A DNA stretch of 64,000 nucleotides from Cordylochernes scorpioides (lineage: Eukaryota > Arthropoda > Arachnida > Pseudoscorpiones > Chernetidae), in assembly GCA_030710605.1 (NCBI GenBank), contig CP092863.1, forward strand, positions 112,126,841 through 112,190,840, given 5' to 3'. The notes under the pieces were generated by a model. That model did not search any database. It was not told where the DNA came from and worked only from the letters and a program-made list of their open reading frames with translations. The translations under genes were made by a program, and so were the position numbers. Of this stretch, positions 23,504 to 38,500 are shown in pieces (position 1 is the first letter of the stretch; each line of letters starts with the position of its first letter).

Positions 23504-26500
23504 GAAAGTAAAAAAAATTGAGACTTTTAACATGTTTAGAGTTTAGATAGCCTTGGATTTATCTGTCGTATATATGCAACAGGGGCTAATGTTCTATTTA
23601 CATATACATTCCACTGTATATGAAGGGACAGCTCTATACTAACTCTCCGAAAATGAATTTAACTTAAATACAATCATTACCAAAACTTAAGGAAGTTGTA
23701 CCTTTTAACATGTATATCGGTATTGAGACAATAACTCTGAAAGATACACTCATGGATAACACTTAAGGAAGTTGTACCTTTTACCATGTATATCGGTATT
23801 GAGACAATAACTCTGAAAGATACACTCATGGATAACACTTAAGGAAGTTGTACCTTTTACCATGTATTTCAGGATTGAGACAATAACTCTGAAAGATACA
23901 CTCATGGATAACACTTAAGGAAGTTGTACCTTTTACCATGTATATCAGTATTGAGACAATAACTCTGAAAGATACACTCATGGATAACACTTAAGGAAGT
24001 TGTACCTTTTACCATGTTTTTCAGGATTGAGACAATAACTCTGAAAGATACTCATGGACAAAACTTAAGGAAGTTGTACCTTTTAGCATGTATATCGGGA
24101 TTCAGACAATAACTCTGAAAGATACACTCATGGACAAAACTTAAGGAAGTTGTACCTTTTAGCATGTATATCGGGATTGAGACAATAACTCTGAAAGATA
24201 TTACAGTGACCTTTATTGAAAACACACGAGATAACCAAAATTGCCTCTGTCTCAAAGACTTTCCACTTCTTTTGTCCATGAGTGTATATCATAGCTTTCA
24301 GAATGTTGTCATCTAGTGCCTGGCATTCAAGGAATAGAGAGAGGAAAAAAGTTGTTGAATGTGTGTTTTTTAAACTCATTTGTATATATGAATCTGAATA
24401 CATTGCAGTAAGGTCTGTGTAGATATAATATTTGATGATATTATTGAAAAGAAACACATTGCCAGTAAATTTATTTGTTACAAATTTTATCGATATATGA
24501 ATCTATTTGTGAGAAGTTTGCGTTTCAACCTTATAATGAAAATAAACTTTTTTCGATAAGGTACAATTTGGATTATAGATTATAAACACAAGGTAAATAA
24601 ATAGTGTGTGATGTGAAGATGGTAACAACACTGTTACCGAAACATCACACACTATTTATTTGGATTTGGTGTTATTTACCTTGTGTTTATAAACTTTTTT
24701 CCTTCACCCCCTTGTACTTTCTATTATATTTATGTGAGTTAGGTTATTTTTTAATCATTTTTTATAGATCTTGAGAAGTTCTCCACTGATTCCCTGCTTT
24801 TCTATCTTGAAGATGGTATCCCCATGTACCAAGATAGGCACCTCTCCCTTTAAAAATGCATTAAAATAATGTATTTTGTTTATCACTTCAGTATAAAATG
24901 TAATAATGGGATAGAGATTTAGCCAGTGTTTTGTCAAATTCAGATTAAAAAGTAAACAACATCAAGGTAATAAGACCAAATCCAAATATATAGTGTGTGA
25001 CGTTTCGGTAACAGCGTTGTTACCATCTTCAGACAAAAGTACTGAATGAGAATAGAAGTACGAAATGTCACACACTATTTATTTATTTATTTGGATTTGG
25101 TCTTATTACCTTGTGTTTATAATCTATAATCCAAATTGTCCCTTATCATGGATGTGGTCTTGTTACCTTGTGTTTATAATCTATAATCCAAATTGTACCT
25201 TATCATGGATGTGGTCTTGTTACCTTGTGTTTATAATCTACTAGCCGAATGACCCGGGCAATGCCCGTGTTTTACCCGATTGAATGTTTTTATTCAAATA
25301 CTATTTGTTACAATTATAAATTGGCGCCTTAAATAAATGCATATATTAGTTAATAACTATAGCCTATGTGCTTTATTTGTCTATGTACTGTTGGCTTCCA
25401 TAGGCGTCTCATACTGGGAAAAGGAAAGAGAGGATTCCATTTAGTTATTAACTAATATATGCATTTATTTAAGGAGCGACCCGCTCCAAACCAATAGTTA
25501 CAAAAACCAAAAAGCGAGTGGGGGGGGGGGGGGGCAAAGTCAAAAACAAAGTGTCTCGCGTAGTGGCGGCGCCATCGTAGCTACGTGATCGTAGCCAACC
25601 AATAGGAGAGGCCATTCAAAAAAAAAAAGCAAACGGTGACAGAGATGATGACGCTCGTAACTGTATATAGAATAATCCAAATTGTGCCTTATCAAGTAAA
25701 CATCCATAGTTTGGTGCTATGGCCCTCATCAGTAAACTATTCACTTTCCCAACTTCCCTAACAAACTGTGGGTGTGTTCCAGTATTGCAATGGAGGAGAT
25801 TTAGCAGAGTATTTGCTCGGTAAGTAGACACTCTCTACTGTGAATACATAATTGATAATAGAAATACAGTTAAACCTGTCTATAGCGCCCCCTCTAAATA
25901 GCGCCTCCATCTCTATAGCGCCTGATTTTAAATACGTAGTACGATGCAATTTACATTAAAAGTGACCTGTCTATAACACTCCCTCTCTATAGCACCCTAT
26001 TTTGGTGAGTCCCAAGAGGGGGCGTTATAGATAGGTTTAACTGTATATGTTAATATACGAAGCAATAACACGCCATCTATACATAAACCAATGAAAACAA
26101 GACGCGAATGTTTCTTTTCACAAATAAATCAAACTTCTACTGTCCTTACTGTGATGAAAAAATATTGGGAGGTCTTGGCTAATCATTGGTAAAGCCCTCC
26201 CAATATTTTTTCATCGCAGTAAGGCCAGTAGAAGTTTGATTTATTTGTGAAACATTCACATCTTAATGTCTTCACTATATCACGATAGAGAAGACAAGTA
26301 TTGCAAAATGTGTCAATTGATTTTTCAAGTGGCAATTTACAAGCATGGTAAGGGGTGATGACTATGCAAATATTTATGTGATGATAAACAACAGAGTATT
26401 CAAAAATAATTATTCAGTGACAATATATATATGTGGTAATATATTTCAATATATATACACTATATTTACATATATATATATAACATAATTATAGTGTAAC

Positions 26501-29500
26501 AGTCCCAAAATATAGTGTCAAATCAAAGTCGCCAGTTTGGCCATCATGTAATACAGGATAATAAAGTTTGATTGAGAGTCCGCCGCACCCAAGACAAGAC
26601 AAAGGGTCTCTGATTACAGAAGTCGTTAGTTTGTTTTTAGTTGCATAATCAGGATATGCCTTTTTTTTTTTTTAACTTATATCCATATTTCCGGAATTAA
26701 AAAAATAAACAAATAAAATCTCACAAGACTTCTGAAGCTTGGAAACTAATGCCTTAATACTTAGAAATTCCAGTGTGAATTGATGGATTGATTTGGATTT
26801 TGTCTTTATTACCTTGTAGTGTAGATTGATGTTATATATATAATAATGTGGTATGTGCAGCAAAAAAGACCCTCTCAGAAGACACAATCAGGTTGTTCCT
26901 AGGACAGATAGGTAAGTTTCCATCTTATGTTTTTATTTTTTTATGTAGCCAGCGACACGTCACAATGTGTTATCATCCGACTCACGTGGTGTTAGCTCAT
27001 TACGTAGTCTTATCTTGACAACATTTGACTCTGCCCAGTGATAAGATTCCTGTAGAAAACAAATTGTTGCAGTTTTTTATGTTATCGTTTCACCTTGTGG
27101 GGACTTCTTCCCTTTACACTTCCCTAATGTTATATACAGTACCTCCCTGTAAAGGACACCGCCTAGTTACAGAGCCAAAGTGTTCTTTAGAGAGACAGGT
27201 GTCCTCTTACTGGAGAGTTGCTAAATAGTAAAAATGGAAATTGTGGCAATAAAAACTGTCCTTTGCAGAGAGGTGTCCTCTCATGGAGTAGGTTCAACTG
27301 TAGAGAGGTGTCCTCTCATGGAGTATGTTCTACTGTAGAGAGCTGTCCTCTCATGGAGTATGTTCTACTGTAGAGAGGTGTCCTCTCATGGAGTATGTTC
27401 TACTGCAGAGAGGTGTCCTCTGATGGAGTATGTTCTACTGTAGAGAGCTGTCCTCTGATGGAGTATGTTCTACTGTAGAGAGCTGTCCTCTCATGGAGTA
27501 TGTTCTACTGTAGAGAGGTGTCCTCTCATGGAGTATGTTCTACTGTAGAGAGGTGTCCTCTGATGGAGTATGTTCTACTGTAGAGAGGTGTCCTCTCATG
27601 GAGTATGTTCTACTGTAGAGAGGTGTCCTCTCATGGAGTATGTTCTACTGTAGAGAGGTGTCCTCTCATGGAGTATGTTCTACTGCAGAGAGGTGTCCTC
27701 TCATGGAGTATGTTCTACCTTAGAGAGGTGTCCTCTAGCGGGAGTGTCCTCTCATGGAGTAGGTTCTACCTTAGAGAGGTGTCCTCTAGCGTTTGTGTCC
27801 TCTCATGGAGGTTTTACTTTACTTCCATCCTCTTTGGTTCAGTGGGATCTTTTGCTGTGAAATAAGAGAATAAAATAACTTTGATGTTTTAATATTACAG
27901 TAGAACATATTCCATGAGAGTAAACTTCTTGCTAGAGAAACACCTCTCATAAAAAAAAAAAGATAGTTTTCATTGCCCAAATCACCATTATTTTACTATT
28001 TAGTAACTTTTCAGTAAGAGGATACCTCTCTTGAAAGGAGACTTTGATACTGCAACTAGATGTTGACCTTTACAGAGAGCTAGTTCTACTGTGGTTAAGT
28101 ACAATTTCGATTATAGATTGAAAACACAAGTTAAAAAGAACAAATAAATAGCGTGTGATGTTTCAGTAACAGTATTGTTACCATCATCAGACATAAGTAC
28201 TGAATGAGAAAACATATCCCAGCATGTTTTGAAATAGTTAGAACTATTTAAAAACATACTGTTATATATTTTCTTATTCAGTACTTTAGTTTGCTAGGGT
28301 AACAGCGCTGCTACCAAAACGTCGCACACTATTTTATTTGGATTTAGTCTAATTACCTTGAGAGAGGTTCTACTGTAAAATAATTTTATTATGTTGCAAT
28401 TTTCAACACTCTTGGTGTATATTTGGAACTATGTTGTGCGTTGTGTTGCGTAGCAAATGCCATGTCAGCCATCAATGCCAAGGGCATTGTACACAGAGAT
28501 TTGAAACCTCAGAACATCCTCATGTGCCACGCACCAGAGTTGGAGAACCCTCTTCCTCGCGACATCACCCTGAAGATAGCGGACTTTGGCTTCGCTCGCT
28601 TCCTGCACGACGGGGTGATGGCGGGGACTCTGTGTGGCTCCCCTATGTACATGGTGAGTGGCTCCATCTACCCCCCCTATACAGATTCTAATGGTCACAC
28701 GGGTGTTTCCACTGGAACAACAGATTGATGAGACAAAGGCGCCTTACCCAGAATATCCACCATGTGATGAGACAAAGGCGGGGATGAGATGCTCAGAAGG
28801 TTTATTTGGTGCAGTGTTGGACTCGTGGTCCGGTCCAGGAAGGTCATGATGTTCGGGGTCTCACCGTTGTAGGAGGGGATGGAGCTGTAGCTAAGGCAGG
28901 ACATGTTAAACAATTCTGTCACGGTGTATTGCCGCAAAATGGTGGTCAATGGTCAAATACAATTTAAGCCCTTCCTCTCTGTGGTGCCGTTTCTCTGATA
29001 AATAATTAATTTAAAAAAAATAATAATAATAAAATAATTTGTACTGCTCCCGTGTACCATCGTCGGCTACTTATTGACACACAACAATATCTTCTTCTTT
29101 CTTATCTCCACTCAATCATATTAAGGTATCAAGCTTGTAAAGCTTGTTGATGGTGTCTGCCGGGGAAGAGTAGAGCTCATCAATGGATGAGTCAATACAG
29201 TCAATAATAAGTATTGGGGTTGTAGGTTGACACTTAGTACATAGTGGGAAAACCTTGCAACCATTCTGGAAAGTCATTGTCCATAGATGACCAGACTTAA
29301 GTCTGGAAATTAAAGACTGTTGTTCTCTTGGGAGGACAGAACTTGTTCCTCCTGCTCTGTACCAGTCATGTGCAGCATCAGATTTCCATTCATGCAGGCA
29401 TGGAACAACTTATAAGTTGTGCCAGTTAGGTTAAAATTCACTCACTGGTGGGGTTGGACTTTTGCAAAAATCATTTGGGCCTCCCAGCAGTTGTATGATA

Positions 29501-32500
29501 GATAAAACTGGCGAAATCACCGCTGGAAGGGTTCATTACTGATGAGCCACAGGCCCTCCCATTAATTTATCATTAAAGAAAGAGCAGTATGATAAAGCAA
29601 AATTTGGATTAGAGATTATAGCTACAAGAAAATAAAACCTTATCCAAATAGTTGTGTGTGAACATATCGGTAATAGCATTGTCACCATCATCAGACAAAA
29701 GAATAAATGTATATAAAAGAATAAATCATTTATTATTTTGTCTGATGATGGTAACAACACTGTTACCGAAATGTCCCACACTATTAATTTTATTTGGATC
29801 AGGTCTTATTTTCTTGTAGAAAGAGCAGTAGAAAGTTGTTTCACCGTTTAAAAAGAATCATACACTTCTAAAATAGTTTCTATCCTCATAATCTTATCTC
29901 AACCACAATCAAGCTTGCTTCTATCATTAAACAAGCCATTTATGAAGATTCTGAGATGGATTTTCTGGGAGCATCTAATAGAACCATCCTCTGATAACCT
30001 CTCTTGGGTACATGACCTTTGAGTCGTCTACTTTCCTCTCAGCAGAGTGGAGTTGCCATTGTGTCTGCTGCGAGTGTTAAGTGCCGCCATTGTGTCTGCC
30101 AGGAATAGAGATGACGACATTGTCGGCCAAGCTGGTGCTAATATCTCTCAATCTTTCCTTTAATATTGCCTAACTACCCTCCATGTTATGACACTTCCAC
30201 ACAGAGCACCACCTGCCTTGGTACAACCACATGTTCTTCTGATTCATCACCACATCGTTTCGATGCAATCTTGATTAATATGGAAATTTTGCCTTGAAGA
30301 AAATTGAGGTCCGCCTTTGCCGGTCCCAAGCCTGGATGAAAAAAGGAGGAGGGGGAGCAGTAACAAGCTCACTAAAAAAACCTGGGCTCAGCTGGCCCGG
30401 CTGATAGTACCCTGTAAGGGCTCCAGGGATACAGGATGAGTCTGTACTCCATGTTAGGAGCAGCTGCACATGGCGTCTGTTCCTCATGTCAGAGGCGGCC
30501 ATTTCTTTTGGAGCTAAGTCGGCCTGCCACTAAGTAGTGCTCACAGTCTTAATGACAAAGGCAGATGCATTCTACTTCACCCAGTGTGGAGATAAGAAAG
30601 AAGAAGATGCTATAAAGGTCACCTCTCCAGTCAAAATTGATGCTAAAAACGAATCACCATCTATTGACCGTATCCGCAAACTAGCGGACTCAGGTCGGTG
30701 ATAAAGCCATAACACCAGGTTAGCAAATTGAGTAGAGTCCACCTGGAGACCATGGTTTCAAACAAATGGCTTTATCAGCCTAGGGCGTACTTTATTTCTT
30801 TTTTTTTTTTTGCTTATCCCTAGTACACTTGGTACAGACCATGATAATCATGGTGGGTAGAGGTTGACGATAATGGTCAAATATCATCATTTTACAACGC
30901 CCATTTTACTGGATACTACACCGAATATATAGAGGATATAAGAAATTCAGTCTAATATATATACAATAGTAGGGTGGTCTGGAGATTATACTGATGAAAC
31001 ACCATTCTGGGAGTATTCACTACTGATGAGTCAGGTCCTCTCTCTCTTTCAATTTTTATTCATTGCAGGTCTGTAGAAATACCTTTTCAGTTATACACTC
31101 TCATGGACAAAACTTAAGGAAGTTGTACCTTTTAGCATGTATATCGGGATTCAGACAATAACTCTGAAAGATACACTCATGGACAAAACTTAAGGAAGTT
31201 GTACCTTTTAGTATGTATATCGGGATTGAGACAATAACTCTGAAAGATACACTCATGGACAAAACTTAAGGAAGTTGTACCTTTTAGCATGTATATCAGG
31301 ATTCAGACAATAACTCTAAAGATATTACAGTGACCTTTATTGAAGACACACGAGATAACCAAGTGTGTGAACAGCCTCTGTCTCCTTAAAAGAAAATATA
31401 GATGACTGGGAACATCAAAGACTTTCCACTTTCTTAAGTTTTGTCCATGAGTGTATATAAATCACTAATGGGATTGTTGGACCTTTATTTTTTGTGGAAG
31501 AATCAGAAGTCATTGAAATGATTTATTATTGTTAGAGGATTGTGTTAACCTCTCACTTATTAGTACTCTAATTGAAAATAATTAACAATGGAACGAATTA
31601 AGTCTTCTTCTTGACAAACATCATCTTCTTCTTTCTTATCTCCACTCAATCATATTAGGGTGTAAAGCTTGTCAAGTTTGAAATTGACAACCATCGTGAT
31701 TGGGTGAAGTAGAATGTGTCTACCTTTGTCATTAAGACTGGAAGCCCTACTGAGTGGCAGGCCGACTTAGTTCCAAAAGAAATGGCCGCCTCTGACATGA
31801 GGAATAGACGCCATGTACAGCCGCTCCTAACATGGAGTACAGACTCATCCTGTATCCCTGGATTAGGAGCCCTTACAGGGTACTATCAGCCGGGCCAGTT
31901 GAGCTCAGGTCTTTTAGTGAGCTTGTTACTGCTCCCCTTCCTCCTTTTTCATCCGGGCTTTGGACTGGAAAAAAATGGAGTTAATGAATAAAGTAATTTT
32001 AACTAATATCAAAAAATATAAAAAAATGAAAGAAAACATGCAGGTATCACACATATAGGTAAACAACTAAACTAAACAAAGAGGAAGATACACAAGGTAA
32101 CCCAAGTGTGAACAAAATTACCTCTGTCTCCTTCAAAAAAATAGATGATCGGCAACAACAAAGGCTTTCCACTTCCCTAAGTTTTGTCTCCATGAGTGTA
32201 CACCAAGTTACTACAAAGCCTCATTCATAGTGGTACTAATGGACAGAACTTAAGGAAGTGGAAAGTCTTTGATGTTGACTGTAGTTTTTTTTTTTTTGGA
32301 AGCAGAAGCAATTTTGTTCACACTTGGTTACCTCGTGTGTCTTCAATAAAGGTCACTGTAATATCTTTCAGAGTTCACAAGGTAATAAGGCCAAATCCAA
32401 ATAAATAAATTGTGTGTGACATTTTGGTTACAACGCTGTCACTGAAATGTCATACACTATTTATTTATTTGGATTTAGGGTCTTATTACCTTGTGTTTGT

Positions 32501-35500
32501 AATCATAAATCCAAATTGTGCCTTACAATCTTTCAGAGTTATTGTCTCAATCCCGATATACATGCTAAAAAGGTACAACTTCCTTAAGTTTTGTCCATGA
32601 GTGTATCTTTCAGAGTTATTGTCTCAATCCCGATATACATGCTAAAAAGGTACAACTTCCTTAAGTTTTGTCCATGAGTGTATCTTTCAGAGTTATTGTC
32701 TCAATCCCGATATACATGCTAAAAAGGTACAACTTCCTTAAGTTTTGTCCATGAGTGTATCTTTCAGAGTTATTGTCTCAATCCCGATATACATGCTAAA
32801 AAGGTACAACTTCCTTAAGTTTTGTCCATGAGTGTATCTTTCGGAGTTATTGTCTCAATCCCGATATACATGCTAAAAAGGTACAACTTCCTTAAGTTTT
32901 GTCTCCTTGAGTGTACATCACAAGTTACTACAAGGCCTCATTCATATTTAGATGTCTGTTGTTGTTCCATGGAAACAAAAATTAGAATGAAATCTCTCAT
33001 TGTGCCATGGGAACATGTGTTTGACAGGTGGGTAGGGGTGAATGTGCCATGTGCCACGTGCAGCACATTTTGATAATTGATGTGGTTGTCATCCAGTCAC
33101 CCTCTCTCTCTAGCAAGTGTTCCTCCACATTTAAATAGAGTTCCAGAAATCACTGTCACTACATTTTACTTCTCAATAGAAACTTGGGATCTCTGTGTGT
33201 TTGTGGCTTTGAGGTAGGTGATTATGATTTTAAAAAGGCTTAACTAGATATGTGGAAGAAGAAAAATATTATTTTTCTAAATGTTTCAAAGGATTTTTTT
33301 TTTCATCAATTTGCTGTTCAAAAATTTTAATACAGTAGAACCTCCATGAGAAGACACTTGTGCTAGAGGACACCTCTCTACAGAGGACAGTTTTCATTTG
33401 CAAAATTATCTTTTTTTTTTTTTTAACTATTTATCAACTCTCTGGTAAGAAGACACCTCTCTCCCTAAAGGACACTTTGGCTTTGTAATTAGGTGTTCTT
33501 TACAGGGAGGTTCTACTGTAGTAATTTCTTCTTGTAGATTGTGTGCAAACAACTTTATAATTGGTCAAAATTCAATATGGTTGAAATATATTCAAAGGAT
33601 CTTCACTCATGTACATAACTTAAGGTAGTTTACCGTTCAGAATGTATATCAGGATTAAGACAATTACTATGAAAGATACACTCATGGACAAAACTTGAGG
33701 AAGTTGTACCTTTTAGCATGTATATCGGGATTCAGACAATAACTCTGAAAGATATTACAATGGCCTTTATTGAAGACACACGAGATAACCAAGTGTATAC
33801 AGCTTCTGTCTCCTTCAAAAACAAATCGACGACCAGCGACATCAAAGTTTTGTCAATAAGGGTACTTATATACAATATGATTGTTCCCATACTTGATGTG
33901 AAAAATAGCAAGAGCTGATTTAAAAATACCTATTTTTATTACTTAATCCAAGTACATATGGTACAGACCATGATAATCATGTGTATAGTTAACAACTGCT
34001 ATTACTGTAAGGGACTTACATGTCTACACATTTTGTTCCAGGCCCCTGAAGTAATCATGTCTCTGAAGTACGATGCCAAGGCAGACCTGTGGAGCATCGG
34101 CACCATTGTCTTTCAATGTCTGACGGGGAAGGCACCTTTCCACGTAAGTGTACATCCCCTCCCTGCTGTAGCTTCCACTTACAACTGTGTCATGTCCACA
34201 GGCCAACACACCTCAAGCTCTTAAATCCTTCTACGAGCAAAACCCTAAGCTGAAACCAAAGTAAGTACCATCCTTATCCCTAGTACATGTGGTACAGGCC
34301 ATGATAATCATAGTTGGTAGAAGTAGGCAACTTCTTTTACCCTAAGTGCACCACATGTCTACACATGTGAAAAGCAGTTCGACTTTTGCACTTACAAATG
34401 TGTCAGAGCCCTGTTTGATTACTTGCACTTGCTGGTAGGGTTGGACTTTGGGGGCCATTGGAGCATTTTTTTTTTTTAATCAGAAAAAAGTGCTCAATGT
34501 GGGAATCGAACCCAGGTCGTAGTGGTTGAAAGGCAACAGTTTACAGCTGCTAGTTGTGACTTTACCTAACAGCAACAACAACTTTCCCAATAGAGAGATA
34601 GTTCTATATAGATAGTGTTTACCTAGGCCACCAAAATTATGAATTAGATTTGGTCTCTCCTAGTTTACAGCTGTTAGTTGACAACTTTAACAACAGCTCA
34701 CACAATAACAGCAACAACAACTTTCCCAATAGAGAGATAGTTCTATATAGATAGTGTTTACCTAGGCCACCAAAATTATGAATTAGATTTGGTCTCTCCT
34801 AGTTTACAGCTGTTAGTTGACAACTTTAACAACAGCTCACACAATAACAGCAACAACAACTTTCCCAATAGAGAGATAGTTCTATATAGATAGTGTTTAC
34901 ATAGGCCACCAAAATTATGAATTAGATTTGGTCTCTCCTAGTTTACAGCTGTTAGTTGACAACTTTAACAACAGCTCACACAATAACAGCAACAACAACT
35001 TTCCCAATAGAGAGATAGTTCTATATAGATAGTGTTTACATAGGCCACCAAAATTATGAATTAGATTTGGTCTCTCCTAGTTTACAGCTGTTAGTTGACA
35101 ACTTTAACAACAGCTCACACAATAACAGCAACAACAACTTTCCCAATAGAGAGATAGTTCTATATAGATAGTGTTTACATAGGCCACCAAAATTATGAAT
35201 TAGATTTGGTCTCTCCTAGTCTACAGCTGTTAGTTGACAACTTTAACAACAGCTCACACAATAACAGCAACAACAACTTTCCCAATAGAGAGATAGTTCT
35301 ATATAGATAGTGTTTACATAGGCCACCAAAATTATGAATTAGATTTGGTCTCTCCTAGTTTACAGCTGTTAGTTGACAACTTTAACAACAGCTCACACAA
35401 TAACAGCAACAACAACTTTCCCAATAGAGAGATAGTTCTATATAGATAGTGTTTACATAGGCCACCAAAATTATGAATTAGATTTGGTCTCTCCTAGTTT

Positions 35501-38500
35501 ACAGCTGTTAGTTGACAACTTTAACAACAGCTCACACAATAACAGCAACAACAACTTTCCCAATAGAGAGATAGTTCTATATAGATAGTGTTTACATAGG
35601 CCACCAAAATTATGAATTAGATTTGGTCTCTCCTAGTTTACAGCTGTTAGTTGACAACTTTAACAACTGCTCACACAATAACAGCAACAACAACTTTCCC
35701 AATAGAGAGATAGTTCTATATAGATAGTGTTTACATAGGCCACCAAAATTATGAATTAGATTTGGTCTCTCCTAGTTTACAGCTGTTAGTTGACAACTTT
35801 AACAACAGCTCACACAATAACAGCAACAACAACTTTCCCAATAGAGAGATAGTTCTATATAGATAGTGTTTACATAGGCCACCAAAATTATGAATTATAT
35901 TTGGTCTCTCCTAGTTTACAGCTGTTAGTTGACAACTTTAACAACAGCTCACACAATAACAGCAACAACAACTTTCCCAATAGAGAGATAGTTCTATATA
36001 GATAGTGTTTACATAGGCCACCAAAATTATGAATTAGATTTGGTCTCTCCTAGTTTACAGCTGTTAGTTGACAAATTTAACAACAGCTCACACAATAACA
36101 GCAACAACAACTTTCCCAATAGAGAGATAGTTCTATATAGATAGTGTTTACATAGGCCACCAAAATTATGAATTAGATTTGGTCTCTCCTAGTTTACAGC
36201 TGTTAGTTGACAACTTTAACAACAGCTCACACAATAATAGCAACAACAACTTTCTCGATAAATAGATAGTTCACCAGTGTGGGCCACCAAAGGGTATCAA
36301 TTAGAATGGGTTCTGTCAGCATATCAAACATATCCTAGTTTCCAACAGCTAGTACAACATTAACCTAACAAGAACTAACAACTTTCTCAATAGAGAGATA
36401 GCTCTCTCCAGTGTTTACCTAGGCCACCAAAGCTACCAAAAATTATGAATTAGATTTGGTTTTCTGTCAACTAATCAAAAACATCCTAGTTTCCAGCAGC
36501 TAGTTGTAACAACATTAACCTAACACAATAACATCAACAACAAATTTCTCAATAGAGAGATAGCTCTCTCCAGTGTTTACCTAGGCCAACAAAGGGTATC
36601 AATTATATGTGTGGTTTTCTGTCAAAACTAATCAAAAACATTCTGGTTTACAACATTAACCTAACAACAGCCAACACAATAACAGCAACTTTCCCAATAG
36701 AGAGATTCAAGTGTTTATACCTGGTCACTGAAGCCACCAATCAAAACTATCTTAGTTCACAGCAGCTAGTTAACAACAGTCAACACAATAACAGCAACAG
36801 CAACTTTCCCAATAGAGAGATAGCCCTCTCCAGTATTTACCTAGGTCACCAAAATAACACGTGCCATCATCTGCTCAGCCAATGGGCTTCAGTCCAAATT
36901 GGCAGCACCATCCTCCGACATTACAGCTGACTTATCCGACATTCAGGCTTGACTTATCCCATACTCCAGGTTAGCTTGCCTACACTTAGTTAACTTGGCT
37001 ACTAACACTTAGCTAGTATATATATTTACATACCTCCCTAGTTATCTCCTACTGTTTCTCCTTTGTTTGTTTACTTTTCTCTTGTATGTTGTAACATATC
37101 CCATATACATAGATACACACTTACGTAATATAACTACCATTTTTAGATGTTCTCTAATGGGAGAACTTTAATGGCTTGTGAACACCAAGTTCAATCTCTT
37201 TAGTGACAAACACTTTGTTAGACAGAGATAGGTCTGGATTTAAATAACTATTTTGGCACAAAACACACAACACAACAAACACACAACACAAAATACAACA
37301 CATAACATAAAATACAACACACAAAACACACAACACAAAATACAACACAAAACACAACAAAAAACATGCAACACAAAACACATTAACACAAAACGCACAC
37401 CACAAAACACAACACAACACAAAATACAACACAAAACACACAACCCAAAACACAACACAAAATACGCAACACAAAATACAACACAAAACACAACACACAA
37501 TTTGTGTTTACTTTTTAAAATAACTTCTTGATAAACACAAGGTAATAAGACCAAATCCAAATAAATAAATAAATAGTGTGTGATGTTTCGGTAAATTAAT
37601 TTATTTGGATTTGGTCTTATTACCTTGTGTTTATAATCTATAATCCAAATTGTACCTTATAACTTCATGATAAAGCACAATTTGGATTATAGCTACAAGG
37701 TAATAAGACCAAATCCAAATAAATTAATAGTGTGTGACATTTTGGTAACAGTAATGTTACGATCATCGGACAAAAGAATAAAAATATAAAGAATAAAATA
37801 GCATCTTATTGACTTTCTATATTTATTATCAAATATTATCTCTATAGACCTTGCTGCATAATGATAAAAATTATTTAAAATGTTCTTATTATCCCTAGTA
37901 CACACAGTATGGGCCATGATTATCATTAAAAGCAGTTGCTAATTGCTACCTTAAGTCGAACTGCTGTCTACACACATGTAGAAAGAAGTTTAACTTTCAC
38001 ACTTTCGAATGTGCCAGAACTCTGTTTGGCTATTTATATTTTGTATATATATATATATATATTAAAAAACGAAAGAAAAAAATAAAAGATAAAAAGATCA
38101 GGTGTTGAAATCAATATTAAAAATGGCATATCCTGACCAGGAGCACATGTGCTTTTCAGAAGGCAGAGCGCCATCTGGTGGAACAGAAATCAACTATTCA
38201 TTGATTTAGCCTGTTCCCTGATATTTGGCCAACCCAATTTCTTGATAAATCAAGAAAAGCCATCCACGAACGCGTTTCCACGCTGACGAGCGCCAAAAAG
38301 CGCGAAACGCGTTCGTGGATGGCTTTTCTTGATTTATCAAGAAATTGGGTTGGCCAAATATCAGGGAACAGGCTAAATCAATGAATAGTTGATTTCTTTT
38401 CCACCAGATGGCGCTCTGCCTTCTGAAAAGCACATGTGCTCCTGGTCAGGATATGCCATTTTTAATATTGATTTCAACACCTGATCTTTTTATCTTTTAT

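Noticed and set aside
27605-27865. Repeat proteins in the 35-bp minisatellite
   Set aside because: Frames reflect the P1-derived repeat; no independent evidence of coding.
28658-28949. Extension of ULK exon E past 28653
   Set aside because: gtgagt at 28654 joins perfectly to APE at 34042; reading through destroys the kinase motif.
37154-37560. Cys/Val-rich membrane protein on the minus strand
   Set aside because: It arises from an A/C simple repeat; no start context or domain.
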